A DNA stretch of 64,000 nt from Faecalibacterium sp. UBA1360. GTDB taxonomy: Bacteria > Bacillota > Clostridia > Oscillospirales > Ruminococcaceae. Below are positions 9,353 through 18,562 of this stretch, piece by piece; position 1 is the first letter of the stretch; each line of letters starts with the position of its first letter. The notes below the pieces were generated by a model. It was not told the origin of the DNA. It worked only from the letters and a program-made list of their open reading frames with translations, and searched no databases. A program made the translations under genes and the position numbers. The stretch is from contig DBRU01000032.1 in NCBI GenBank assembly GCA_002306375.1, positions 1 through 64,000 on the forward strand, read 5' to 3'.

Positions 9353-10174
9353 TCAGGGCATTGCGGCCACCAGGTCGGCCACCAGCTGCTGGAACACCGG
9401 CCCGCGCCGGTTGGCAATGGCGATGACCTCGTCGCCGGACAAGCGCTGCCCGGTCATGCCTGCGGCCATGTTGGTGATCAGGCTCATGGCCAGCACCGGC
9501 AGCCCGCAGTGGGCGGCGGCGATGGCCTCGGGCACGGTGCTCATGCCCACGGCATCTGCGCCCAGGGTGCGGAACGCCCGGATCTCCGCCGGGGTCTCGT
9601 AGCTGGGCCCCATGTAGCCCAGATAGACGCCCTCGCGCAAGGTCAGGCCCCGGGCTGCTGCTACCTGGCGGGCCAAAGCCTGCAAGTCGGGGTCGTATAC
9701 GCGGCTCATATCGCAGAAGCGGGGCCCGACCTCGTCGTCGTTTTCGCCTCGCAACGGGTTCGCCCCCATGAAGTTGATGTGGTCGGTGATGAGCATAAAG
9801 TCCCCCACCGAAAAATCATAGTTGACGCCGCCGGCCGCGTTGGTCAGAACAAGGGCGCGGCAGCCCAGAGCTTTCAGCACCCGCACGGGCAGGGCGATGT
9901 CGGCCATCCCGTGGCCTTCATAATAGTGGAACCGTCCCTGCATGCAAATGACCGAACGCCCGGCCAGCTGCCCGGCTACGAACTGCCCGGCGTGGCCCGG
10001 GGCGGTGGACAGCGGAAAGCCCGGCACATCGCGGTAGGGCAGGCAGACGGGGGTTTCGATGCGGTCGGCCAGGCCGCCCAGGCCGGAACCCAGCACCAGG
10101 GCGATCTCGGGCGCCTGGGGCAGGCGGGGGCGCAGCCAGTCGGCGGCCGCGGTGATGCGCTGCATTTCAGACAT
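9353..10174 (-). CDS. Purine nucleoside phosphorylase (trimeric, PNP-I type)
   Basis: It cleaves guanosine, inosine and deoxy forms with phosphate to the base and (deoxy)ribose-1-phosphate in purine salvage. The 273-residue product carries the phosphate-binding GSGLGG loop (29-34), GRFHYYEGH, the LTNAAGG segment, and the GPSYETPAEIR and VGMSTVPE motifs of the low-molecular-mass family. ATG 10174 has GAGGTG ahead of it and was preferred over an upstream in-frame ATG at 10267. It diverges from the flippase gene. Confidence 0.94.
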   Translation of the reverse strand: MSEMQRITAAADWLRPRLPQAPEIALVLGSGLGGLADRIETPVCLPYRDVPGFPLSTAPGHAGQFVAGQLAGRSVICMQGRFHYYEGHGMADIALPVRVLKALGCRALVLTNAAGGVNYDFSVGDFMLITDHINFMGANPLRGENDDEVGPRFCDMSRVYDPDLQALARQVAAARGLTLREGVYLGYMGPSYETPAEIRAFRTLGADAVGMSTVPEAIAAAHCGLPVLAMSLITNMAAGMTGQRLSGDEVIAIANRRGPVFQQLVADLVAAMP

Positions 10175-10205
10175 AGTGGAACACCTCGTTTTGTGGTTTT
10201 GCTTT

Positions 10206-10235
10206 ATTGTATCATGTCCCCGACCCGCTTCGCAA
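10206..10235 (-). promoter_or_regulatory. Promoter for purine nucleoside phosphorylase
   Basis: On the minus strand TTGCGA (10230-10235) and TACAAT (10206-10211) are 18 bases apart, about 30 bases before the ATG. The -35 box is only a moderate match. Confidence 0.5.
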
Positions 10236-10302
10236 GGCATACCTCCAACGCTCGCCCGCATATACAAAGATGGGAAACTGCGCGGGAAGGGGGACGGGAA
10301 AG

Positions 10303-11838
10303 ATGCGAGGCAAGCTGTATGTCAAAAATGCGGCGCTGCTCACCGTCGGCGGCTTTGCGCTGCGGGTGCTGGGCATGGCTTTCCGGGTGTACATCGCCGC
10401 CTGGCTCGGGGGCGAGGGCATGGGCCTTTACCAGCTGATCCTGGCCGTATACGGGGTGTTCATCGCGCTGGCGTCGGCGGGGGTCAACGTGGCCTCCACC
10501 AAACTGGCGGCCCAAAGCCTGGCGCGGGGGCATGGGATGTCGGCTACTTTGTGGGGGCTGGTGAGCGCGGCGGCGCTGTTCGGCACCGGGGCCATGCTGG
10601 CCCAGTTTGCCCTGGTCGCACCGCTGGCTCACTTTATGCTCCACGACGCCCGGGCCGAGCTCGGCTTGCGGGTATTGGCGCCCAGTCTGCCCTTTATGGC
10701 AGTGGCGGGGGCGCTGCGGGGATGCTTCCTGGCCCGGCGGCGGGTAACGCCCAACATCCTGTCCCAACTGGCCGAGCAGGCCTTGCGTATGGCCGTGGCG
10801 GCGCTGGCGCTGCGCAAACTGGCGGCCTGGGGCGCGGCGTACGCCTGCGCGGCGGTTCTGCTGGGCAACACGCTCAGCGAGGCGCTCTCCTGCGTGCTGA
10901 TGGCTCTGTTCGCCAAAGAGGAAACATCCTTCCGCCGGCAGGAAGGGGACGGCGCGGTGGGCTTTTCCCGCCGTGAACTGCTGGGCATCGCTCTGCCCGT
11001 CACCGGCAGCCGGCTGCTGGCCAGTGCGCTGCAAGCCGTCGAGAGCAGCCTGATCCCCCTGTGTCTGGCGCTGTATCTGGGCGAGCGCACCGCCGCCATG
11101 GAACAGTACGGTGCGGTCAAGGGCATGGCCATGCCTCTGATCTTTTTTCCGTTCTCGGTGCTGGCGGCGCTGTCCGGCCTGCTCATGCCCGAGATCGCCC
11201 GCGCCGCGGCCCGGCGGGATAAACAGGCTACGGCCCGCCTGGTGGGCACGGCCATGACCCTGACGGGGTTGTTTTCGGCGCTGGCGGGGGCGGGGCTGCT
11301 GCTCTTCGGCGAGGAACTGGCCCTGCTTTTGTACCGCGATACGGCGGTGGGGATGTATGTGCGGGTGCTGGGCCTCATCGCGCCTTTTATGTACCTGGAA
11401 AGCATGATCGACGGCATTCTGAAAGGTCTGGGCGAACAGCTGGCCACCTTCCGATATTCGCTGCTGGATTCCGCCGTGCGCATCACAGCCGTGTGCGTGG
11501 TGGTGCCGCGCTTTGGTATCCTGGGCTTTTTAGGGGTCATGGCCTTTTCCAACCTGCTGACCTGTACCCTCAACGCCCGGCGCATGTTGCTGCGCACCCG
11601 GATGCGCCCGACCTGGGACCGCTGGCTCATTGCCCCGGCGGCGCTGGCGGGGGCGGCGGCCACGCCGGTCTTGTGGCTGCGCCGGTTCGGTCCGGCAGGC
11701 CCGGCGGGGCTGGCTTTACAGCTGACCGTGTTTGCGGCGGGGGCGGGGTTGCCTCTTTTGTGGCTGTGGCGCAAAAACAGGACCGCCCTCGCGCCCGCGG
11801 GGGCGCAAAGAGCGGTCCAAACAGATCATCGGGGCTGA
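10303..11838 (+). CDS. MATE/MOP-superfamily flippase, SpoVB/MurJ-like
   Basis: The product is about 511 residues with some 12-14 hydrophobic helices across its length. It resembles oligosaccharide-lipid flippases of the MOP superfamily, in particular the SpoVB group of spore-formers, through KNAALLTVGGFALRVLG at the N-terminus and the central GSRLLASALQAVESSLIPLCL segment. It may flip lipid-linked wall precursors, possibly for spore cortex. ATG 10303 was chosen because AGGGGG precedes it; upstream in-frame starts at 10207 and 10270 lack one. The last 60 bases of the gene also encode the terminator of malQ on the other strand. Confidence 0.8.
   Translation: MRGKLYVKNAALLTVGGFALRVLGMAFRVYIAAWLGGEGMGLYQLILAVYGVFIALASAGVNVASTKLAAQSLARGHGMSATLWGLVSAAALFGTGAMLAQFALVAPLAHFMLHDARAELGLRVLAPSLPFMAVAGALRGCFLARRRVTPNILSQLAEQALRMAVAALALRKLAAWGAAYACAAVLLGNTLSEALSCVLMALFAKEETSFRRQEGDGAVGFSRRELLGIALPVTGSRLLASALQAVESSLIPLCLALYLGERTAAMEQYGAVKGMAMPLIFFPFSVLAALSGLLMPEIARAAARRDKQATARLVGTAMTLTGLFSALAGAGLLLFGEELALLLYRDTAVGMYVRVLGLIAPFMYLESMIDGILKGLGEQLATFRYSLLDSAVRITAVCVVVPRFGILGFLGVMAFSNLLTCTLNARRMLLRTRMRPTWDRWLIAPAALAGAAATPVLWLRRFGPAGPAGLALQLTVFAAGAGLPLLWLWRKNRTALAPAGAQRAVQTDHRG
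11772..11818 (-). terminator. malQ terminator inside the flippase coding sequence
   Basis: On the minus strand GGACCGC and GCGGTCC, with an inner GCGCCC pairing, form a hairpin followed by TGTTTTTG. It starts 24 bases after the malQ stop and lies wholly within the 3' end of the convergent flippase gene. Confidence 0.75.
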
Positions 11839-11841
11839 CGA

Positions 11842-13395
11842 TCAGCCGTTTTCGCAGTTGGCGGCTTCGTCGTCGGCGAGGGCGTCCTCCAAGGCGTGCT
11901 CGGGCCACACGTCCCACGCCTCGGCCCGGGCATACAGCGCGGTCACGTGGCGCAGCTTTTTGGCCAGCGCCAGGTCAAACGCGCCGGGCAGCGCCCGCCA
12001 GCACCAGTTGCCCCCCAGGGTGGAGGGGGTGTTCATGCGGGACTCGTGCCCCAGACCCAGAATATCCTGGGCCTGCACCAACACCAGGTCAGCCACGCTG
12101 GACCAGATGCCCCGCAGCATGCCCCAGTGGTAGCCTTCTGCCTCGGTCAGTTTCAGGTAATCCACGGCCCGGTCCGTGTCGGCGGGGGCGGCGGTCTCGA
12201 ACCAGCCGATCACCGGCTCGTTGTCGTGGGTGCCCGTGTAAGCCACGCAGTTGCGGGGATAGTCATGGGGCAGGTAATTGCCGCCATCCCGGCTGTCGAA
12301 GGCGAATTCCAGCACCTTCATGCCCGGGAACCCCGATTCCTCCAACAGGCGGTGCACATCCTCGGTCAAAAAGCCCAGGTCCTCGGCAATGATCTCCCGC
12401 CGGCCCAGTCGGGCCTCGATGGTGCGGAACAGGTCCATACCCGGCCCGGGACGCCACCGCCCGCCGCAGGCGTCGGCGCTGCCGTAGGGGATGGCATAAT
12501 ACCCGGCAAATCCGCGGAAATGGTCAATGCGCAAAACATCCAGCAATTCGCTCAGGTGGGCGATGCGGCGCACCCACCAATCGTAGCCGGTGCGGCGCAT
12601 GGCGTCCCAGTCATACAGCGGGTTGCCCCACAGCTGGCCGGTGGCCGAAAACCCGTCCGGCGGGCAGCCCGCCACCTCGGTGGGGGTCAGGGTCTCGTCC
12701 AGCTGAAATTCCTGGGGGTTGGCCCATACGTCCACGCTGTCCGCCGCCACATAGATGGGCAGGTCTCCAATCATGCGCACGCCCTTGCCGTTGGCGTATT
12801 TCTTCAAAGCCGCCCACTGACGGAAAAACAGATACTGCACGCCCTGCCAGAAAGCGATGTCCGCGGCGTAGGTGCGGCGGGCTTCGGCCAGGGCGGCGGC
12901 ATCGCGCCGCACAAGGGGTTCTTCCCATTCGTTCCAGGCCACGCCGCCGTGGGCGTCCTTCAGGGCCATGAACAGGGCGTAGTCCGGCAGCCAGAAGTCA
13001 TTTTTGGCACAGAATTCTTCATAGTCCGCCGGCAAGTCGGCCAGCAGCCGGCCGCAGGCCTTGCGCAAAATGGGCCAGCGCAGCTTGTACAGAGTGCCGT
13101 AATCCACCGCGTCGGGGGCGCCGCCCCAGTCAAGGCCCTCGTACTCTTCGGGGCGCAGCAGGCCGTCGGCGGCCAGCTCGTCCAGGTCGATGAAGTAGGG
13201 GTTGCCCGCAAAGGTGGAGAAGGACTGGTAGGGACTGTCGCCGTAGCTGGTGGGCCCCAGGGGCAAGATCTGCCAGTAGCTTTGCCCGGCCAGGTGCAAA
13301 AAATCGACGAACCGCCTTGCCGCCGCGCCCATGGCGCCGATGCCGTGGGGCGAGGGCAGGCTGGACAAATGCAGAAGGATACCGCTGGAACGCAT
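11842..13395 (-). CDS. malQ: 4-alpha-glucanotransferase (amylomaltase, GH77)
   Basis: It moves alpha-1,4-glucan segments between maltodextrins, serving starch, maltodextrin or glycogen use in the cytoplasm. The 517-residue product is the normal size for bacterial MalQ. It begins with the family hallmark RSSGILLHLSSLPSPHGIG, then LPLGPTSYGDSPYQS, the catalytic nucleophile region LRIDHFRG, the general-acid region IAEDLGF and the YTGTHDNEPVIGW motif. ATG 13395 lies just after AAAGGCGGA. The convergent flippase gene ends only 3 bases away. Confidence 0.95.
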   Translation of the reverse strand: MRSSGILLHLSSLPSPHGIGAMGAAARRFVDFLHLAGQSYWQILPLGPTSYGDSPYQSFSTFAGNPYFIDLDELAADGLLRPEEYEGLDWGGAPDAVDYGTLYKLRWPILRKACGRLLADLPADYEEFCAKNDFWLPDYALFMALKDAHGGVAWNEWEEPLVRRDAAALAEARRTYAADIAFWQGVQYLFFRQWAALKKYANGKGVRMIGDLPIYVAADSVDVWANPQEFQLDETLTPTEVAGCPPDGFSATGQLWGNPLYDWDAMRRTGYDWWVRRIAHLSELLDVLRIDHFRGFAGYYAIPYGSADACGGRWRPGPGMDLFRTIEARLGRREIIAEDLGFLTEDVHRLLEESGFPGMKVLEFAFDSRDGGNYLPHDYPRNCVAYTGTHDNEPVIGWFETAAPADTDRAVDYLKLTEAEGYHWGMLRGIWSSVADLVLVQAQDILGLGHESRMNTPSTLGGNWCWRALPGAFDLALAKKLRHVTALYARAEAWDVWPEHALEDALADDEAANCENG

Positions 13396-13437
13396 CACAA
13401 GGATTCCGCCTTTCGTAGTGAACAATGTCTGTGTTTC

Positions 13438-13466
13438 ATCATACACACAAAGCCCGCAAAAAACAA
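13438..13466 (-). promoter_or_regulatory. malQ promoter
   Basis: On the minus strand TTGTTT (13461-13466) and TATGAT (13438-13443) are separated by 17 bases, giving a leader of about 35 bases to the malQ ATG. Confidence 0.65.
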
Positions 13467-13563
13467 GCGCGCGCCCCCTGCCTGCCAAACCTTTGTGCAG
13501 CCCTGCCAAAAACAGGGGTTCGGGTTTGTGCAAAACAGGGGGCGTGGTTGTTTGTGGCGGATG

Positions 13564-15324
13564 TTACAGGGTCTGGCCGCTGACCAGGCCGTTCCACAAG
13601 CGGTAATAGATGCCTTTGCGTTCCAGCAGCTGCTCGTGGGTGCCTTCTTCCTCAATGCCGTCCCGGCCCAAAACCAGGATGCGGTCGGCGTTCTTGATGG
13701 TGGTCAGCCGGTGGGCGATGGTCAGGGTCGTGCGGCCCTTGGCCAAAGCGTCCAGGCTTTGGCCCACCAGGATCTCGCTCTCGTTGTCCAGGGCGCTGGT
13801 GGCTTCGTCCAACAGAAGGATGGGCGGGTTTTTCAGAAAGACCCGTGCGATGGAAATGCGCTGTTTTTGCCCGCCGCTGAGCTTGACGCCTCGTTCGCCC
13901 ACATAGGTGTCGTAGCCGTCCTTCAGTTCCCGCACAAAGCCGTCCGCGCCGGCCAGGCGCGCGGCATGCTCGATCTCTTCGCGGGTGGCGCCGGGTTTGC
14001 CGTAGGCAATGTTTTCGGCCACCGTGCCGCTGAACAGGTACACGTCCTGCTGCACCACGCCGATGGCCTGGCGCAGGCTGTGCAGGGTGACCTTGCGCAC
14101 ATCCTGCCCGTCAATGAGGATCTCGCCGCCGGTCACGTCGTAAAAGCGGGGGATCAGGTTGCAAAGGGTGGTCTTGCCGCCGCCCGACGGGCCCACCAAA
14201 GCCAGATTTTCGCCCGGGCGGATGTCCAGGTCTACGTGGCGCAGAACCAGGTTGTGGTCGTCGGGGTACTCGAAGCTCACATCCCGGAACTGAATGCCGC
14301 CCTTGTCCACAACAAGGTCCTTGGCGTCGGGGGCGTCCTCGATCTCCACAGGGGTGTCCATGATCTCAAAGAAGCGCTCGATGCCCGTCATGCCCCGCTG
14401 GAACTGTTCGGCAAATTCCACGATGCGGCGGATCGTGGCGATCAGGGTGGATACATACAAAACATAGGCCACCAGGTCGCCGGCGCTGATGCGGTCGTAG
14501 ACCAGGAACAGCCCGCCCGCAATGATGACCACCAGGTACATCAGCCCGTCAAACAGCCGCGTGGAGGTGTTGAAGGCCGCCATGGCGTGGTAGGTCTTTT
14601 TCTTGATGGTCTGGAACGCCTGGTTGCCTTGCTCGAACTTTTCGTTTTCCTGGGCTTCGGCGGCAAAGGCTTTGACCACCCGTTGACCCAGCAGACTGTC
14701 CTCGATGGAGGCGTTGAGCTCGCCGATCTGGAACCGCTGCTTGCGGAACGCCGCCCGCAGGCGCAGGTTCAAATTCACGCTGACGATCATCATGATGGGT
14801 ACGCAGGCGAATACCACCAGCGTCAGGGGAATGCTGGCCCCGCACAGAATGATGAAGGAAGCCGTGATCTTGATGGCGGCGATGAATAATTCTTCGGGGC
14901 AGTGGTGGGCGAACTCGGTCACATCAAACAGGTCGTTGGTGATGCGGCCCATGATCTGGCCCACCTTGGTGTTGTTGTAGTAGGTGTGGCTCAGGCGCTG
15001 CAAATGGGCAAAGGCGTCCCGGCGCATGTCTGTTTCGATGTACACGCCCATGATGTGCCCCGTGCCGGACATATAATAGCTGGCCGCGCCGTCAATGATG
15101 CGCAAGACCAGATACAACGCCGCCAGCTTGGCCACCGTGCCCACCGTCAAAACCACCGAGGCGTCGGTGGCGGCGTTGGTCAGGTAGCGCATGATCGAAG
15201 GCAACACAATGTCGCACAAAGTCGTCATGGCCGCGCAGAACAGATCGAAGATCAAAATGCCCTTGTAGCGCAGCATGTAGGGCCAAAAACGGGACAAGCG
15301 GGATGGATTCTTTTTGTGGTCCAT
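13564..15324 (-). CDS. ABC transporter, fused permease and ATPase (exporter type)
   Basis: This is a half-transporter of 586 residues, expected to work as a homodimer or with an unlinked partner. Residues 20-310 hold about six membrane helices. The nucleotide-binding domain has Walker A GPSGGGKT (378-385), a Q-loop, signature LSGGQ (482-486), Walker B ILLLDEAT (502-509) and an H-loop IAHR. The layout is that of lipid/drug exporters (MsbA/BmrA class); the substrate is unknown. GGAGATATC precedes the ATG. The lipoprotein gene lies upstream on the same strand with a hairpin in the 59-base gap, so expression may depend on readthrough. Confidence 0.93.
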   Translation of the reverse strand: MDHKKNPSRLSRFWPYMLRYKGILIFDLFCAAMTTLCDIVLPSIMRYLTNAATDASVVLTVGTVAKLAALYLVLRIIDGAASYYMSGTGHIMGVYIETDMRRDAFAHLQRLSHTYYNNTKVGQIMGRITNDLFDVTEFAHHCPEELFIAAIKITASFIILCGASIPLTLVVFACVPIMMIVSVNLNLRLRAAFRKQRFQIGELNASIEDSLLGQRVVKAFAAEAQENEKFEQGNQAFQTIKKKTYHAMAAFNTSTRLFDGLMYLVVIIAGGLFLVYDRISAGDLVAYVLYVSTLIATIRRIVEFAEQFQRGMTGIERFFEIMDTPVEIEDAPDAKDLVVDKGGIQFRDVSFEYPDDHNLVLRHVDLDIRPGENLALVGPSGGGKTTLCNLIPRFYDVTGGEILIDGQDVRKVTLHSLRQAIGVVQQDVYLFSGTVAENIAYGKPGATREEIEHAARLAGADGFVRELKDGYDTYVGERGVKLSGGQKQRISIARVFLKNPPILLLDEATSALDNESEILVGQSLDALAKGRTTLTIAHRLTTIKNADRILVLGRDGIEEEGTHEQLLERKGIYYRLWNGLVSGQTL

Positions 15325-15344
15325 GATATCTCCTCATACAAAAG

Positions 15345-15367
15345 CCTTCCCCCAAAACGGGGGAAGG
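15345..15367 (-). terminator. Hairpin between the lipoprotein and ABC transporter genes
   Basis: A perfect 9-bp stem, CCTTCCCCC with GGGGGAAGG, has a 5-base loop and on the minus strand is followed by CTTTTG. The short T tract suggests partial termination after the lipoprotein gene. Confidence 0.7.
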
Positions 15368-15383
15368 TGATACTCATGCTGGG

Positions 15384-17117
15384 TCAGCTTTCGGTGCCGT
15401 TTCCTGTGGAATCGCTTTCGGGGGTGGGCTCCGACGGAGGCTCGGGGTCCGATTCGGGTTCGGGCTCGGGTTCTGGTTCGGGTTCAGGTTCCGGTTCGGG
15501 CTCAGGTTCGGGGTCGGGTTCGGGGTCCGGCTCGGGTTCAGGTTCCGGTTCGGGCTCCGACGGAGGCTCGGGGTCCGGCTCCGGCTCAGGGTCCGGCTCG
15601 GGGGCCGGGGTGGGAGTGGTCGATGGCGGAGGGGAAGAACTTCCGCTGCCACTGCTTCCGCCGCTGCTGCTTCCACCGCTGCTGCTTCCGCCGCTGCTGC
15701 TTCCACCGCTGCTGTCCGGCGGTGGTGTCAGCGCGGGAATCGCTTCGGTGCGCTTGCTGCCGCAGTTTGCACAAACATAGGTCCGCACGCCGGCAGAATC
15801 GTAGTCGGGCTCTTTTGTCACAGTCCCGGTATCCCATTTGTGGCCCGTGGCGGCCAGTTCACGGGTGACGGTCTCGCCGCAGATGGTGCAGCGCTCTTGT
15901 ACAGACCCTTTTTCGGTGCAGGTAGGGGCTTTGCGGGTGTCGTCCACTTCTTCGTACTGGTGCTCATGCTCGGCGATCGTGAAGTGGGCCGTAACGACCA
16001 CACCGCCGGCATCGGCGTTGGCGGGCACAGTAAAGGTCAGCTGCGCGCCGGACCCGGCGGATCCCAGCGAGACCGACCAGTGGGAGAACGCCCACCCATC
16101 TTCGGGCACGGCGGTCACGGTGGAGCAGATGCCGCCCTTTTTGACCATCTGGCTGGTGCTGCCGCTGATGGAGCCGCCTTCTGTGGCGACGAACTCCACG
16201 GGCACCTTGGCCCCGCGCACCGCGATGGGGTCGGAGCTGATCAAGCCCAGCGGCACGCCGTCCGGCGTGGGGATCGTTCCCAACGGTTTGGGGCGGCGAT
16301 CCTCGGTGATGTAGGCGTGGGTTCGTACATAGTCGAACAGGGCGGTCACCGCTGTTTTGGACAGATGCACGCCGTCGGACAGGGTATAGTCTTTCTTGGC
16401 CCAGCCGGTGGCATCGTTCCGTAGCACTTCAGCCGTGTTGAGGAACTTGTATCCTTCCTCCTCACACATTTCCACGATGGCGGCATTGTATGCATCCACC
16501 TGGGTCATGGTCAGGTTGGTGTTTTCCCGCTGCTTGTCAAGCGGCGGGATGGCGCTGACGATCAAATCGGCATAGGGCCAGGCCTCGACGATGGCCTCGA
16601 GCCCGGCGCGGTAGCTTTTGATGAACGCCGTGGCGTCGGTGGAGGACCCGCCCAGGTTGTTGGTGCCAAAGCAGATGATGATGCGCTGCGGCTTGAGCTT
16701 GGCCACCGCCTCGGGGATCGTGTACATCTGGCTGTCGCCCTTGAACTGCTCGCATTTCAGGGTGGTGATGGCGCCGGCCCCCATGCTGACCACGCCGATG
16801 TTGTTGGCCAGGGAGGTGAAGGCCTGGCCGGTCTCGTCGGCGTACATCATATACCGCGCGGTGTTGGAGTCACCGATGAACAGGGTGTTGTCCACATACT
16901 CTCGCCCGGCGTCTTCGCTGGCGGGCAGGACGGTGCCGGTGAAGACGGCGGCCACTTCATCGGCGGAAGAAACGGTCGTGGCGCTCTCGTCGGCGCGAAT
17001 TGCCGTTTCTTCGGTGGCGATGATCGAAGAAGGCAGTTCGTCTTTGGCGCAGCCGGCCAAGCTCAGGCAGAATGCGACGGCACAGGCAGCCGCCGCGAAA
17101 CGGAAGAACGGGTTCAT
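15384..17117 (-). CDS. SGNH/GDSL-fold lipoprotein with zinc-ribbon-like module and Pro-Glu tail
   Basis: This 577-residue secreted lipoprotein has a signal peptide ending in the lipobox LAGC (lipidated C23). An SGNH hydrolase domain covers about 75-270, with FIGDSN (S84), GTNN (151-154) and the DGVHL dyad (D248, H251), so esterase or deacetylase action on wall glycans or peptides is plausible. Residues about 305-382 resemble a divergent InlB B-repeat. Residues about 388-460 have paired CxxC motifs (C410/C413, C449/C452) with histidines. A Ser-Gly linker and a Pro-Glu/Asp-Pro repeat follow to the C-terminus. It has its own promoter (17153-17181). The substrate is unknown. Confidence 0.85.
   Translation of the reverse strand: MNPFFRFAAAACAVAFCLSLAGCAKDELPSSIIATEETAIRADESATTVSSADEVAAVFTGTVLPASEDAGREYVDNTLFIGDSNTARYMMYADETGQAFTSLANNIGVVSMGAGAITTLKCEQFKGDSQMYTIPEAVAKLKPQRIIICFGTNNLGGSSTDATAFIKSYRAGLEAIVEAWPYADLIVSAIPPLDKQRENTNLTMTQVDAYNAAIVEMCEEEGYKFLNTAEVLRNDATGWAKKDYTLSDGVHLSKTAVTALFDYVRTHAYITEDRRPKPLGTIPTPDGVPLGLISSDPIAVRGAKVPVEFVATEGGSISGSTSQMVKKGGICSTVTAVPEDGWAFSHWSVSLGSAGSGAQLTFTVPANADAGGVVVTAHFTIAEHEHQYEEVDDTRKAPTCTEKGSVQERCTICGETVTRELAATGHKWDTGTVTKEPDYDSAGVRTYVCANCGSKRTEAIPALTPPPDSSGGSSSGGSSSGGSSSGGSSGSGSSSPPPSTTPTPAPEPDPEPEPDPEPPSEPEPEPEPEPDPEPDPEPEPEPEPEPEPEPEPEPESDPEPPSEPTPESDSTGNGTES
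15420..15720. repeat. Coding tandem repeats (Pro-Glu/Asp-Pro and Ser-Gly units)
   Basis: About 190 bases (15420-15610) are built from 6-base units (GGTTCG/GGCTCG/GGTTCC variants) encoding Pro-Glu and Pro-Asp. The adjoining 15640-15720 repeats a 15-base unit around GCTGCTTCCGCC encoding Gly-Gly-Ser-Ser-Ser. Such arrays gain and lose units by slippage in frame, so tail length probably varies between strains. Confidence 0.85.
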
Positions 17118-17152
17118 AGCTGTTGGCTCCTTCGCTTCTCTCGGATGCTCTT

Positions 17153-17181
17153 ATCTTACACCACACAAAGGCTGCTGTAAA
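17153..17181 (-). promoter_or_regulatory. Promoter for the SGNH lipoprotein
   Basis: On the minus strand TTTACA (17176-17181) and TAAGAT (17153-17158) are 17 bases apart, about 35 bases before the ATG. Confidence 0.5.
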
Positions 17182-17236
17182 TATATAAATACAAAATATA
17201 GGGGGACTCCGGCGCGCACCCCCCGCCGATACCGCA

Positions 17237-17280
17237 TAAAAACAGGCAGCCCCGGCGGCCGCAAAAGCCGTCGGGGCTGT
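17237..17280 (-). terminator. Terminator after the ATP-grasp gene
   Basis: On the minus strand CAGCCCCGACGGC pairs with GCCGCCGGGGCTG, then CCTGTTTTT. It lies about 25 bases beyond the ATP-grasp stop codon. Confidence 0.8.
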
Positions 17281-17304
17281 ATAAGTATGCGTTTAATGAG
17301 CCGG

Positions 17305-18498
17305 TTATGCCCGCTCCTGCACGAACTTGACGAACTCGTCCCGCTCTTCCTCAGTCTCGGCGTTGATCACGTACATCTGGTTGCCCATGTCCATGACCAG
17401 CGCTTCGGGCAGGCGGTCGCACATCTTCATGCGCGAACCGTAGCGCGCCATGATCTGCTGGTGGTTGTGCACATACCGCACGCCGTCGCGCTGGCTGGCG
17501 TACACACAGTAGTAATGGGGGCCGTTCAGGTCCAGGCTGCGCACCTGGTCAAAACAGACCATATCCGCCCAAATCTGGTAGCAGTCCACGCTGTTGGCAA
17601 AGTTGATCATGTCGGGGGTGTAACCGCCGGCGGGGCGCATGTTCACTTCCAGCGCCACGTAATCGCCCTTTTTGCCAAGCCCGGCCTTGTCCTCGTTCAG
17701 GCGGAAAAACTCGCAGTGGAAAAACCGGCTTTTGGCGCCAAAGGCCTTGATCGTGGCAAAGCCCACCTTGCGCAGGGCCTCTGGCACTTCCTTCTGGGTC
17801 CAGTAGGCAAGATCGCCCTGGGTGTTCACGATGTCCATGATCGGGGTGGGGAAGTAGTTGCTGGTATAGAACAGCGGCACGCAGTGGCTGTCGGCCACGC
17901 CGTCAAAGCTGACGATGGTACCGTTGATGAACTCTTCCATGATGTAGCTGACCTGGGGTTTGGCGGCGTAGAAGGCTTCCAGATCGGCGTCGCTTTTCAG
18001 CTTGTAGGTGGCCTCGGCGCCGCAGCCGTTGTCCGGCTTGACGATGACGGGGTACCCCACTTCCTTGATGAAGTCCCGGGCTGCCTCCAGGGTGGACACC
18101 ATGTGATGCCGCGCCACGGGCACGCCGGCGGCGCGGTAGCTGTCCTTCATGTGGCTCTTGAACTTGATGCGGTCGATGAAGTCGTTTTTTGCGCCGGTGT
18201 TGATGTTGAAGTCGGTGCGCAGGGCCGCGTCCTGCTCCAGCCAGAATTCGTTGTTGCTCTCCACCCAGTCGATCTTGCCGTAGCGATGGGTGAAATACCC
18301 CATGGCCCGCACCATCTGGTCATAGTTTGCCAGGCTGTCCACCCGGTAATACTCGGTCAGGGTGGCCTTCAATTCGTCGGGGATGTAATCATACGGCGCA
18401 TCGCCGATGCCAAGCACATTGGCGCCGTTGCGCTTGAGCCGGTCGCAGAAATTCCAGTATGTCTTGGGAAAATGGGGCGATACGAACACGAAATTCAT
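17305..18498 (-). CDS. ATP-grasp domain protein (carboxylate-amine ligase type)
   Basis: The 397-residue product has an ATP-grasp fold: the lysine strand PVIVKPDNGCGA near 165, the adenine-binding segment MEEFINGTIVSFDG near 200, and the metal-binding ALEVNMRPAGGY near 290. Such enzymes join a carboxylate to an amine via an acyl-phosphate. The N-terminal part looks like the PreATP-grasp domain of the carbamoyl-phosphate synthetase/BtrJ-like group. Substrates cannot be read from the sequence. It lies 64 bases after a DUF4250 gene on the same strand, and a terminator follows, so the two probably form a unit. Confidence 0.8.
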   Translation of the reverse strand: MNFVFVSPHFPKTYWNFCDRLKRNGANVLGIGDAPYDYIPDELKATLTEYYRVDSLANYDQMVRAMGYFTHRYGKIDWVESNNEFWLEQDAALRTDFNINTGAKNDFIDRIKFKSHMKDSYRAAGVPVARHHMVSTLEAARDFIKEVGYPVIVKPDNGCGAEATYKLKSDADLEAFYAAKPQVSYIMEEFINGTIVSFDGVADSHCVPLFYTSNYFPTPIMDIVNTQGDLAYWTQKEVPEALRKVGFATIKAFGAKSRFFHCEFFRLNEDKAGLGKKGDYVALEVNMRPAGGYTPDMINFANSVDCYQIWADMVCFDQVRSLDLNGPHYYCVYASQRDGVRYVHNHQQIMARYGSRMKMCDRLPEALVMDMGNQMYVINAETEEERDEFVKFVQERA

Positions 18499-18562
18499 GG
18501 TTGCACTTCCTCCTCTGGTTGCACGGACCTAATACCGCGCCGGCGCACATCCGGGCGGTTTT

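Noticed and set aside
11896..14889. 997-codon plus-strand frame opposite malQ and the ABC transporter
   Set aside because: It spans two real genes and the gap between them on the other strand; composition is typical of an antisense shadow.
15420..15720. Repeat array considered as a CRISPR
   Set aside because: Units are 6 and 15 bases, contiguous without spacers, and lie in frame in a secreted protein gene.
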